A DNA stretch of 64,000 nt from Kangiellaceae bacterium (GTDB taxonomy: Bacteria > Pseudomonadota > Gammaproteobacteria > Enterobacterales > Kangiellaceae): the NCBI GenBank assembly GCA_013373015.1, contig JABXIQ010000028.1, positions 1-64,000 of the forward strand. Direction: 5' to 3'. The first letter of the stretch is position 1. Every line of letters begins with the position of its first letter. Below the pieces are notes generated by a model. That model was not told the origin of the DNA, searched no databases, and worked only from the letters and a program-made list of their open reading frames with translations. Of the stretch, positions 56,797-64,000 are shown piece after piece. Position numbers and translations under genes: made by a program.

Positions 56797-58146
56797 TTAT
56801 TCTATTTCACTTGAAGCCAACTGAGCTTCTTGCATTGCTTTTTTCTGTTGCTCCAGTACATTTATGTAATTGATAAACTGTCCAGCATTCTTTGAAACAT
56901 TAGAAAACCCTTGGGCAGTTTTTAAGGTAGCTAAAGCAGTTTGAGGATTACCTTCACGAAACTGAGAAACACCGGTCCAGAGATATGCATAACCTTTATC
57001 ATTATCATTCAAGCCACCTTTATTAATTGCATCTCTAAATTTTTTTATAGCTTCAGAATAATTTTCTTTATCGAAATACATATTACCTATTTTATATAAG
57101 TACTTACCACTATTAGTATATTTTGATGCCTGTTCATAAGCTAATATAGCCTTTTCTCTTTCTTTGGCAGCTTGATAGTTTATCGCTATATTTTTCCAGT
57201 TATCTTCAGTAGCTTTTACAATACCCTTATCTACACCTTCCTTTAAACGCTCTGCAGCTAAAAGAGGCACACCTCTATTAACATATAAAGAAGAAAGTTG
57301 TTTATAATTGGTTTCGGAAGACCACATTCCATTCAAATAAGCCAGCTCTGCTAAAGCAAGCATTTCGGCTTGCTTGCCTTGTTGGCTATATATACCAAAC
57401 AAATTGTTAAGAACAGACTTTTCTTTTGGAAATAATTCAACCATTTCCTTAGCTATAACTTCTGCGCCAGGTAAATCCTTTATCTTCACATGAGCATTTA
57501 ATAAAAAACCATATAAATTTTTCTTAGATTTATAACCTTGTTTTAAGGCCAAATATGCAGGGCAAATAGCATTCTTAAAATCATTAACTCTATAATAAGA
57601 CTGAGCTAACATAGCATACGAGCTTGCTGGTGGGTTTATAACACCATTAAAATATTCCTTCATCCACTTTAAAGATTCTCTATGATTTTCTTGGCCAGAA
57701 TACAAAAAAGCTAACGATTGTTTTATTGCAGCTTCATTTTGCTGCCCCATATCACCTGAATCTAATGCCTTTTTTAATTCTGAAGCTGCAGCACTAAACT
57801 TATTTTGTGCTTGATATATACGCCCCAAAATAAGCATTGATCTAGCTTTTGCAGCTCTATCTCCTGAATTGGCAATAATATCATTTAGAATTGGTATTGC
57901 TTGAGAATATTGCTCATCTGCATAAAACTGATTTGCTTTTGATAATTTTTTAAATGCAGGCTCTGAAGTTATACTTGGAACTTTACTGTTATCGTATTGC
58001 CCTTCTGTAGGCGCTAAAAGAGAACAGCTTCTTGTATATTTAGTAGAAGGTAGAGCATCTACATTAAAAGCACAAACAAAAAACATAGAACTAATTAATA
58101 GCCTAGAAAATAATTTCATAGTTTTACTTTCCATCCTGTTACTCAT
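56797..58146 (-). CDS. Periplasmic tetratricopeptide-repeat protein of the TonB2 operon
   Basis: 449 residues, or 440 from an internal ATG at 58119. Signal peptide MKLFSRLLISSMFFVCAFNVDA. TPR-like helical pairs run through the mature protein: ANQFYADEQYSQAIPILNDII, ARSMLILGRIYQAQNKFSAAASELKKAL, YYRVNDFKNAICPAYLAL, ILAYEQASKYTNSGKYLYKIGNMYFDKENYSEAIKKF. A TPR gene typically ends Vibrio and Shewanella TonB2 clusters. The start overlaps the tonB stop by 8 bp, showing coupled translation. Its role, perhaps organising the complex in the periplasm, is not established. Confidence 0.85.
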   Translation of the reverse strand: MSNRMESKTMKLFSRLLISSMFFVCAFNVDALPSTKYTRSCSLLAPTEGQYDNSKVPSITSEPAFKKLSKANQFYADEQYSQAIPILNDIIANSGDRAAKARSMLILGRIYQAQNKFSAAASELKKALDSGDMGQQNEAAIKQSLAFLYSGQENHRESLKWMKEYFNGVINPPASSYAMLAQSYYRVNDFKNAICPAYLALKQGYKSKKNLYGFLLNAHVKIKDLPGAEVIAKEMVELFPKEKSVLNNLFGIYSQQGKQAEMLALAELAYLNGMWSSETNYKQLSSLYVNRGVPLLAAERLKEGVDKGIVKATEDNWKNIAINYQAAKEREKAILAYEQASKYTNSGKYLYKIGNMYFDKENYSEAIKKFRDAINKGGLNDNDKGYAYLWTGVSQFREGNPQTALATLKTAQGFSNVSKNAGQFINYINVLEQQKKAMQEAQLASSEIE

Positions 58147-58774
58147 CTAGAGTGAAATCGATTGTATATGTCATGTTCTTTTGTACAACAGGAGAACCAT
58201 TTACTATACGTGGTTTAAACTTCCACTTTCGAATTGCTTGCCTCGCTTCTTTTCTAAAAACTCCTCTTGGTTTTTCCTCAATTACAGAAATATTAGTAGG
58301 AGTTCCATCAGCTCCAATATCAAACCTAAACTTAACATGTCCGGTTATATTTTTAAGCTGAGCTTGAACAGGATAAGAAGGAGGCACAGTATATTGAGGT
58401 ATTGCCTCACCATCACCCAAGCCAGAAAAATCAGTTTGACCTTGACCCAAACCACCGATGAAAATACCTGTACCTTCCATCGTCGCATCAATATCATCTA
58501 TCTGAATATCCACAACAGCTGTAACCACTTTTTGCTGTTGTTGCTGTTGCTGTTGCTGTGGTGGTGGTGGCTCTTTTGGTGGTGGTGGCTTCTTAGGCGG
58601 TTTACGCTCTTTACGCTGCACTTCCCTATCTTCTTCCACAAAGCCTAAGTCTACCGTTAGCTTTTCTCTGTCATCATCGCCCGTATCAGAGGAACTGATC
58701 AAGGCATTCATTAATAGAAATAAACCAATGACGATACCCAAAGCCATTAATGCACTTAATAAAACTCTTGCCAT
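58139..58774 (-). CDS. tonB: TonB-type energy transducer (TonB2 class)
   Basis: 211 residues: an N-terminal TM anchor (LLSALMALGIVIGLFLLMNAL), an acidic then basic linker, a Pro-rich stretch (KPPKKPPPPKEPPPPQQ), nine consecutive glutamines, and a TonB_C domain with VPPSYPVQAQLKNITGHVKF and KWKFKPRIVNG. It passes proton-motive-force energy from ExbBD to outer-membrane receptors. The TM lacks the classical SHLS motif of TonB1, as usual for TonB2. It lies between exbD (1 bp gap) and the TPR gene. Confidence 0.9.
   Translation of the reverse strand: MARVLLSALMALGIVIGLFLLMNALISSSDTGDDDREKLTVDLGFVEEDREVQRKERKPPKKPPPPKEPPPPQQQQQQQQQKVVTAVVDIQIDDIDATMEGTGIFIGGLGQGQTDFSGLGDGEAIPQYTVPPSYPVQAQLKNITGHVKFRFDIGADGTPTNISVIEEKPRGVFRKEARQAIRKWKFKPRIVNGSPVVQKNMTYTIDFTLDE
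58532..58558 (-). repeat. Glutamine-codon repeat (CAG/CAA x9) inside tonB
   Basis: Nine consecutive CAG/CAA codons follow the Pro-rich linker of TonB. Such trinucleotide runs can change length by slippage without breaking the frame. Confidence 0.8.
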
Positions 58775-58775
58775 A

Positions 58776-59180
58776 TTATCGTACCGTTTCAGTTGCTACC
58801 GACACATTAGCGCCAGATTGTTTGGCTTTATCCAAAACCTCTAACACTAAACCTGCGCGCGCTTTTTTATCCGCTTGGATAACTACGCCACCTTCCAGGT
58901 TTTCAGTACGCAACGATTGAATTTTCGCTTTAATTTCAGCAGGTTGCACTAAATCTTTGTCTATGAAAATTTGATTGTTTTCATCAATAGCCACAAAGAT
59001 ATACGCATTTTTACGCTCACTTGCGGTATCCGCAAATGGCTTAGCTACGTCAACACCTGCCTGCTTAACAAACACTGTTGTCACAATGAAGAAGATCAGC
59101 ATGATAAACACGATGTCAAGCATCGGTGTCATATCAATTTCTACATCTTCCACCTGTTTCTTTTGAGCATTTCTTGCCAT
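58776..59180 (-). CDS. exbD: Biopolymer transport protein ExbD
   Basis: 134 residues. N-terminal cytoplasmic part, then one TM containing IDMTPMLDIVFIMLIFFIVTT with the Asp required for proton translocation, and a periplasmic domain (DENNQIFIDKDLVQPAEIKAKI). Start MARNAQKK. It forms the proton channel with ExbB encoded 17 bp upstream. Confidence 0.95.
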   Translation of the reverse strand: MARNAQKKQVEDVEIDMTPMLDIVFIMLIFFIVTTVFVKQAGVDVAKPFADTASERKNAYIFVAIDENNQIFIDKDLVQPAEIKAKIQSLRTENLEGGVVIQADKKARAGLVLEVLDKAKQSGANVSVATETVR

Positions 59181-59197
59181 AAAGGTTCACCTTTTCT

Positions 59198-59710
59198 CTA
59201 GTGATGAGGAAGATTATCAGCCAGCTGATGACTCTTAACGAAAGCAGCTTGCTCTAAACGGGTGCTAATAAATAACCCCGAAAGCGCCGCAACCATTCCA
59301 GCCATTGTAGGAATCGTCGCTTTAAAAATACCGCCAGCCATTTGACGCGCACTACCTGAACCCTGTCCCGACATACTGTCAAATACTTCGATCATACCCG
59401 TTACTGTTCCTAAAAGACCCAGTAACGGACAAATTGCAATCAAAGTTTTAATCAATAGCATTCTTTGGTTTAAGGCTTCGCGAGCAATAGAAACCCATGC
59501 TTCACGAATTCTGTGTGCCTGCCAAGAGGTAGTATCTTCACGAGCATCCCACTGGGCAATCATCATACGAGCCTCTTTTGGAAACTGGCCATAAATATAC
59601 CAGTAACGCTCAATGATGAATGTCCACATCAAGAAGAGTACGAGTCCTATCCACCATAGGACCCATCCACCTTTATTAATGAAATCTAAAATCGTATAGA
59701 TTAATTCCAT
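59198..59710 (-). CDS. exbB: Biopolymer transport protein ExbB (MotA/TolQ/ExbB family)
   Basis: 170 residues, three TM segments: GGWVLWWIGLVLFLMWTFIIERYW, LIKTLIAICPLLGLLGTVTGMIEVFDSM and AGGIFKATIPTMAGMVAALSGLFI. The GLLGTVTGM and TIPTMAG motifs are family hallmarks. This short form matches ExbB2 of Vibrio TonB2 systems. It lies 10 bp downstream of the longer TtpC-like homologue. Confidence 0.94.
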   Translation of the reverse strand: MELIYTILDFINKGGWVLWWIGLVLFLMWTFIIERYWYIYGQFPKEARMMIAQWDAREDTTSWQAHRIREAWVSIAREALNQRMLLIKTLIAICPLLGLLGTVTGMIEVFDSMSGQGSGSARQMAGGIFKATIPTMAGMVAALSGLFISTRLEQAAFVKSHQLADNLPHH

Positions 59711-59720
59711 AAGAATAATC

Positions 59721-61067
59721 CTAACCGTTGTTTTCTTCGTGCTGCGCCATTAAACCTGTGCTTTGCTCTTCGAGAACGTGAATAATATTCTTGCTCTTAC
59801 CTGAAACAACTGCGTGTAGGAATGTTAATGGGATAGCCGCAAATAGACCCCATACGGTTGTTGCCAATGCTTTAGAAATACCGTCAGCCATAGTTCTTGG
59901 GTCACCAGTACCGTGTAAGGTAATCGATTGGAATACTTCAATCATACCAGTTACTGTACCTAATAGACCTAACAATGGACCAAGCGCTGCGATTACTTTA
60001 ATCAAGTTGATGCCACGCTCAATTTTTGGTGTTTCTTTTAATACAGCTTCATCAAGTTTCAACTCTAAGTTTTCTACGTCTTCGTTTTTGTTCACTTCGT
60101 AAACTTTGAAGATACGACCTAGTGGGTTGTTACCTGGCGTGCGAGTCTTCTTCTGACGTGCAATGGCTGGACCAGTAACAAAGTACAAGGTAAATAGACG
60201 CTCAAGAGCAATCAATAAACCGATAGCTAATAGAACCATTACAGCAGTACCTGCAAAGCCACGGAACTTCCATAGACGCTCCATCAAGCCCATCTTTAAT
60301 TTTTCTAATTGAAGAATTGCGCCTTTTGAAGGATCCACATAAAGACCCGCATAACCTGAAGAAGTGCCATTATAATCGCCTGCTAAATCAAGCACTTGCG
60401 CTTTAGGTTGTACTTGCAATGTGTTAATCGCACCGTCTTCATAGTAAAGATAATCATTACCACTTAACAAGTTGAAAGCACCAATACGCTTAACCGTTTG
60501 CTGCTCAATGCGGCCTTCAGTATTTACCACATCTGCAGTAAAGGTTGCCGTATTACCTTGCTCAGCCATTTCTTGTAACATCAATACCCAAAAGCCACGC
60601 AACTCTTCCATTGTTGGAAGTTGCTCAGCCTCAGTAAGGTTTGTTAGCAATCCATCACGACCTGGATATTGAGCACTCACGATAGAAGCTTTAATGTCAC
60701 CAGCCATGCTGTTTGCAGCTTGACGAACCACACCGAATAACTCACCTAAGTTACCTTGCTTCAAACGTAATTCTTCAGCAATTTTCGTTAACTCAGCTTC
60801 GTTAGCGGTAAACTCGGCTGCTAAACGCTCAGACTTTGCTTCTTCTGCCGCTAACTTTGCTTTTGCATCAGCAAGCAATTGCTGTTGGCGGTTGCGTTGC
60901 GAACGGAACTGTTGTACACGTTGAGCATTAACTTGCTCTTGAATACGAGCTTCATTTTGCACTTTCTTCAAAAGATCAGCGTGCGATAAACTTTCTGCTG
61001 CTTGAGCTGTACCAAACGATGCAAAAGCGAATACGCCGGCTAATGATAATGTAATTATTTTTTTCAT
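59721..61067 (-). CDS. ttpC: TtpC-like MotA/TolQ/ExbB protein with long periplasmic N-terminus
   Basis: 448 residues: signal peptide MKKIITLSLAGVFAFASFGTAQAA, then a coiled-coil periplasmic region (about 25-125, QRVQQFRSQRNRQQQLLADAKAKL), a globular part to ~255, and a C-terminal ExbB-like domain with three TM segments (GFAGTAVMVLLAIGLLIAL, GPLLGLLGTVTGMIEVFQSI, ALATTVWGLFAAIPLTF). This is the TtpC architecture described for Vibrio TonB2, where it is needed together with ExbB2. Start overlaps the DUF3450 gene stop by 4 bp. Confidence 0.88.
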   Translation of the reverse strand: MKKIITLSLAGVFAFASFGTAQAAESLSHADLLKKVQNEARIQEQVNAQRVQQFRSQRNRQQQLLADAKAKLAAEEAKSERLAAEFTANEAELTKIAEELRLKQGNLGELFGVVRQAANSMAGDIKASIVSAQYPGRDGLLTNLTEAEQLPTMEELRGFWVLMLQEMAEQGNTATFTADVVNTEGRIEQQTVKRIGAFNLLSGNDYLYYEDGAINTLQVQPKAQVLDLAGDYNGTSSGYAGLYVDPSKGAILQLEKLKMGLMERLWKFRGFAGTAVMVLLAIGLLIALERLFTLYFVTGPAIARQKKTRTPGNNPLGRIFKVYEVNKNEDVENLELKLDEAVLKETPKIERGINLIKVIAALGPLLGLLGTVTGMIEVFQSITLHGTGDPRTMADGISKALATTVWGLFAAIPLTFLHAVVSGKSKNIIHVLEEQSTGLMAQHEENNG

Positions 61068-61840
61068 TGTGCTGCCTCCGCTACAGGTACAGGTACTTTA
61101 AATAAGTTTGCTTGAGCTGTGCCTTTTGCCATTTTAACGGCTTCACCTACAGACTCTAAATAATCTTCTGGAAGCGGTTGCCATTGACGAGATTGCTTAT
61201 CCCAGTATGCACCTGCTTTACCATCTTTCGTCAAATAGACATAAGACATACGACCAACACGCAAGAAATCTACAGCTAAAGGAGAACCATCTTTTTCGAT
61301 GTCACCGCTTGTAGCGTCAACCACGTTACCGTATTGGGCTTCAATTTGATAAGCCTCTAAAATTTTACGGTATTTTTCTGAAACTGATACGTTAGCATCA
61401 TCCATCAAACCGTATAGTTTTTGAATACGCGCTTGACGGTCATCAATGTTGAATGGGATGTCTAATTGAACAAATTCATCAAGAGTTTTGATCATGTCAT
61501 CCATTAATGGCAAAACACCTTTTTCGGTTTCGTCAATAGATTCCATTTCGGTACTTGATTCGTTAATTTGCTTTCTTTGGCTAGCAATTTGACGCTCCAT
61601 TTGCGCGTTATAAATACGCAAACTATCAACACGCTGTAGTGTATTACGATAGTCAAGCGACAAGTCAGTCGTTTGATCAGCTAACTGATCGACTGTGCCT
61701 TGAGTTTGCGCAGCCGCTGTATTGATGCGCTTCTCAATATTTAATGATGACTCAAATGGGCCCGCAGCAATTGCGCTACCCATAACAGCTGTAGCAACTA
61801 GGCCAGCAACTGCTTTCTTTAAAAGTACTTGTTTTTTCAT
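61064..61840 (-). CDS. DUF3450 periplasmic coiled-coil protein, first gene of the TonB2 operon
   Basis: 258 residues from the ATG at 61840 (GGG eight bases upstream; a signal peptide starts here). The signal ends about residue 25 (VMGSAIAAG). The mature part is a long coiled coil (QTQGTVDQLADQTTDL to MERQIASQRKQINES), then PLMDDMIKTLDEFVQLDIPF and a compact C-terminal region with RVGRMSYVYLTKDGKAGAYWD. DUF3450 proteins head TonB2/TtpC operons in Vibrio and Shewanella; function unknown, perhaps bracing the TtpC periplasmic domain. Confidence 0.88.
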   Translation of the reverse strand: MKKQVLLKKAVAGLVATAVMGSAIAAGPFESSLNIEKRINTAAAQTQGTVDQLADQTTDLSLDYRNTLQRVDSLRIYNAQMERQIASQRKQINESSTEMESIDETEKGVLPLMDDMIKTLDEFVQLDIPFNIDDRQARIQKLYGLMDDANVSVSEKYRKILEAYQIEAQYGNVVDATSGDIEKDGSPLAVDFLRVGRMSYVYLTKDGKAGAYWDKQSRQWQPLPEDYLESVGEAVKMAKGTAQANLFKVPVPVAEAAQ

Positions 61841-62112
61841 AAACATACCCAAATTTCAATTTGAAATCTTTTTGTTTGATTTGCCAGTGTCTAGCAAACT
61901 CCCTAATTTCTACTCAGTCTAATCGTTAAGGACTAGCCAGTAGCATTTTTAGTTGCCGTTATATTACACACCGGCACGGCCTTACGGCCAAAATTTTCGG
62001 TCGAAGAGGCCAACTATAATGGTGATCCCAGCGATGGTCAATAAAACAATCCATCTATTTAACAATTCCTTATCAATTACATTACTAATACTAATAAGCC
62101 TTAGTCAATTGG

Positions 62113-63429
62113 TTAAAAATTGATACTTCCGCTTAATTTTATGTATTTTGGTGTTTGAAAAGTATAAGGAGCTAGGCCTCTATCATCCAAATTTTGTTGA
62201 TAAGGATCGTACAAACCTTCTCCATGCGCGACCCCTAATAAATTCATTAAATCAATACGAATCACCAAACCCACTTTGCTTAATTGGGTTTGGTATTGCA
62301 AACCGATATCTAGTGTCGTGCTATCCAAACGGGCTACTTGTTGCTCGGTTTTATTAGGCTCAATTGAAAAATACTGGTTATTTTGATGCTTTAATGCCGC
62401 GTCAAGTGACCAATTATTATTGATATTAAGGTCGCCAAATAGTGAGACGCTCGCTGTATCAAAATTTTCTAGCATGGAGTTGCTAAGATTGTTGGCGTCA
62501 AAAACATAAGGTTCGGCCTGAATAGTTCCAGAGCCTGCATTCAAAGCACTACCCAGTGTTAGATTTTGGGTTAATTGGCGCGAAACTTTGATCTCAATGC
62601 CTTCAAACTCTCTGTCCAATTGGCCGAAAGTCGGCAATTGAGACAACAAATTGACTGTTTCAGGTCGTCCATCTTGATTAAAATCAAATAAAAACTGATA
62701 GCTTGTTGGTTGCTGCTGTTCAATAGCTTGTAAAGCGGCCTCTGTTGAAACCACCTCCAAATCAGACTTTAGATAACTAATACTAACCGCCCAACTATCA
62801 TTAAACTGTTGGGCAAAACCTACTTGCAAACTATCTTGCTCAAGTTGAGCACGCGGATAATCAAAAGCATTTAGCTGACTTAACCCATTCAGTTCTGAAT
62901 TTACATCACTTACTGTAATTGCATCGTCAAAACTTATAGATATAGGAACCTTACGATTACCGTAACTAACGTAGAACTGAGATTTGCCTGGCAATCCCGT
63001 ACCGTTGAAAGAATAAGCAGATTCAATATTAAAGTGTGACTGTTCAAAAGTTGTTTGTTGTTGAGTAGAGTGAGGACTTAAATCAAATGACACCAACCAT
63101 TGCCCTTGCTTATCTTTATCTTGAACGCTAAACGCCATTGGCTGAGTATCGAGCAACCCACCTATGTAGGCTTGTTCTAAGAACGGATCTTCTTGTAACG
63201 TTTTTTCAAACGGTAGCATATTGCTACTCAAAGAGCCGTCAGACTTATTATAATTTAGCGAACCATCAAGCACATAAGGTTTTATTTCAGATTGCGAATA
63301 GTCAACAGGCTGAAACAGAGTATCCGAGGTCAAGCCAACCTTTTTATCATCAGCAACAACGCCACTTGCCACTGTAAACAGAGCAAATCCTGCAAATGCG
63401 ATTGAAACTAATCTAAGGTTTGTCATCAT
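62113..63429 (-). CDS. Predicted outer-membrane beta-barrel protein
   Basis: About 438 residues from the ATG at 63429; longer in-frame starts back to 63507 would bury the signal peptide. Signal MMTNLRLVSIAFAGFALFTVASGVVADD. The mature protein alternates polar and apolar residues in strand-length runs and ends KYIKLSGSINF, an outer-membrane C-terminal signature. A calcium-binding-like loop DFNQDGRPE occurs mid-protein. The C-terminal third resembles the last strands of a TonB-dependent receptor, but there is no TonB box and no ~150-residue plug domain, so it is not a standard receptor. Not assigned to a family. Upstream of the TonB2 operon on the same strand, with about 270 bp between. Confidence 0.7.
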   Translation of the reverse strand: MMTNLRLVSIAFAGFALFTVASGVVADDKKVGLTSDTLFQPVDYSQSEIKPYVLDGSLNYNKSDGSLSSNMLPFEKTLQEDPFLEQAYIGGLLDTQPMAFSVQDKDKQGQWLVSFDLSPHSTQQQTTFEQSHFNIESAYSFNGTGLPGKSQFYVSYGNRKVPISISFDDAITVSDVNSELNGLSQLNAFDYPRAQLEQDSLQVGFAQQFNDSWAVSISYLKSDLEVVSTEAALQAIEQQQPTSYQFLFDFNQDGRPETVNLLSQLPTFGQLDREFEGIEIKVSRQLTQNLTLGSALNAGSGTIQAEPYVFDANNLSNSMLENFDTASVSLFGDLNINNNWSLDAALKHQNNQYFSIEPNKTEQQVARLDSTTLDIGLQYQTQLSKVGLVIRIDLMNLLGVAHGEGLYDPYQQNLDDRGLAPYTFQTPKYIKLSGSINF

Positions 63430-63816
63430 CCTGTCGTTCTTATTTAGTCGCCTTCTGATTATTGATGAAGTCTGATTACTGAAGAGCCATGCTGTTACTT
63501 GTCCCAACTGTAATGTTTCAAGAAGTTGTTACAGTCTCTTGAGGCCAAACTCACACAGCAGTTTATCAGATGCAATGAGGCTTGCTCATAGCTAATTGTT
63601 CAAGCCACTGATTTCATTAGGAAATCTTGTTATATTCTATTATAAGGTCACATTTATGACTGCTAAATGAACCTTTTCGTTACAATTTTACGCAACACCC
63701 ATCACTTTATTGGTGCTTGCCATAACTTTTTACAATTACTCTCAAGTATAGGTAAATGACCTACAGCTTTCAACTTGATAGCAAGTAAATTTATGCAAAA
63801 TTGACAACTAATGCCG
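63430..63816. other. Non-coding gap upstream of the beta-barrel gene
   Basis: 387 bp without a convincing gene. It contains the candidate promoter at 63639-63667 and otherwise mildly AT-rich sequence. No RNA gene, strong hairpin or repeat was seen. Confidence 0.5.
63639..63667 (-). promoter_or_regulatory. Candidate promoter for the beta-barrel gene
   Basis: On the minus strand a perfect TATAAT (63639-63644) lies 17 nt after TTTAGC (63662-63667), a weak -35. The start codon is about 210 bp downstream, implying a long 5' leader if used. Confidence 0.4.
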
Positions 63817-64000
63817 TTAACTGATTGTAATTTGTTCAATGTTAAGCATGTTAACGGCTAGGAACTCAGCAAGAAGATTGCTATCATTGACTCCTTGGCC
63901 AAAATTGGTAAATAAAAACAATCGCTTAATGAGCTTGTCCAGAGCCTCGCGGATCTCGAGTATTCGTCGGCTACCGCTAAAAAGAGTCTTGCAAAACCTA
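63817..64000 (-). CDS. C-terminal fragment of an unidentified protein (runs off the right edge)
   Basis: An open minus-strand frame enters at the edge and ends with TAA at 63817, giving 60 residues rich in amphipathic helix (SRRILEIREALDKLIKRLF, then SNLLAEFLAVNMLNIEQ). Amino-acid balance looks like a real protein, unlike the Arg/Ser-rich plus-strand frame over the same bases. Too short to name. Confidence 0.55.
   Translation of the reverse strand, partial: RFCKTLFSGSRRILEIREALDKLIKRLFLFTNFGQGVNDSNLLAEFLAVNMLNIEQITIS

Noticed and set aside
61841-62112. Fur box or iron-responsive promoter for the TonB2 operon
   Set aside because: No GATAAT-type palindrome was found; only a small GGCC-GTAA-GGCC hairpin near 61980 is present, too weak to call.
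63839-64000. Plus-strand open frame at the right edge
   Set aside because: It is Arg/Ser-rich and antisense to a better-composed minus-strand frame over the same bases, and has no ribosome site.

Overview
The window looks like chromosomal DNA of a gammaproteobacterium with moderately low GC. Several neighbourhoods match Escherichia coli gene order: holD-rimI-prfC-tatD, tesA/ybbA-ybbP, fadR/nhaB, mltD-gloB-methyltransferase-rnhA-dnaQ and ycjX-ycjF. Other genes point to an aquatic or marine relative of the Kangiella/Pleionea kind: a PsrA-type fatty-acid regulator, a VolA-like lipase lipoprotein, a Vibrio-type TonB2/TtpC energy module, the ast arginine-degradation genes and a large S9 peptidase. 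The genus assignment is inference. I found no tRNA, rRNA, CRISPR array, prophage or recognisable transposase.

Layout. 1-3.0 kb: the 5' part of purL, divergent from mltF. 3.0-9.5 kb: an orphan GspE/PilB-type ATPase, tatD, then leuA-holD-rimI-prfC on the minus strand; leuA lacks the C-terminal regulatory domain. 9.7-11.3 kb: a single DUF262-HNH nuclease gene that looks inserted between leuA and fadE, flanked by a 10-bp direct repeat, one copy of which is an arm of the fadE terminator. 11.4-16.1 kb: fadE, psrA (with a clear promoter and overlapping PsrA-type operator), a glutaredoxin-like gene and a Lys/Ala-rich histone-H1-like gene. 16.1-26.6 kb: rlmKL, a TfoX-C protein, pyrD, topA, ybbP-ybbA and divergent tesA. 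26.6-33.5 kb: ompW with two FNR-like boxes, then astC divergent from astA-astB, followed by the biosynthetic genes argC-argB. 33.6-37.2 kb: a BlaI-type repressor and an M56 peptidase fused to a TonB C-terminal domain, with twin BlaI-type operators shared with a divergent dicarboxylate/glutamate-type symporter. 37.2-45.8 kb: S9 peptidase, tpm, sohB, lipase, fadR and divergent nhaB. 45.9-50.3 kb: dnaQ, rnhA, a methyltransferase, gloB and mltD. 50.4-55 kb: a NatAB-like ABC exporter and ycjX-ycjF. 55-63.5 kb: an unidentified secreted protein, the DUF3450-TtpC-ExbB-ExbD-TonB-TPR operon and an outer-membrane beta-barrel protein. The last 184 bases carry the C-terminus of an unidentified protein on the minus strand.

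Shared themes. Lipid use: fadE, PsrA, FadR, lipase and TesA, with both a PsrA and a FadR regulator present. Arginine and peptide metabolism: ast genes, argCB, S9 peptidase. Envelope maintenance and energised transport: MltF, MltD, SohB, the M56-TonB fusion and the TonB2 module. The least explained items are the DUF262-HNH insertion, the M56-TonB/BlaI pair, the 562-residue secreted protein beside the TonB operon, and the truncated LeuA.
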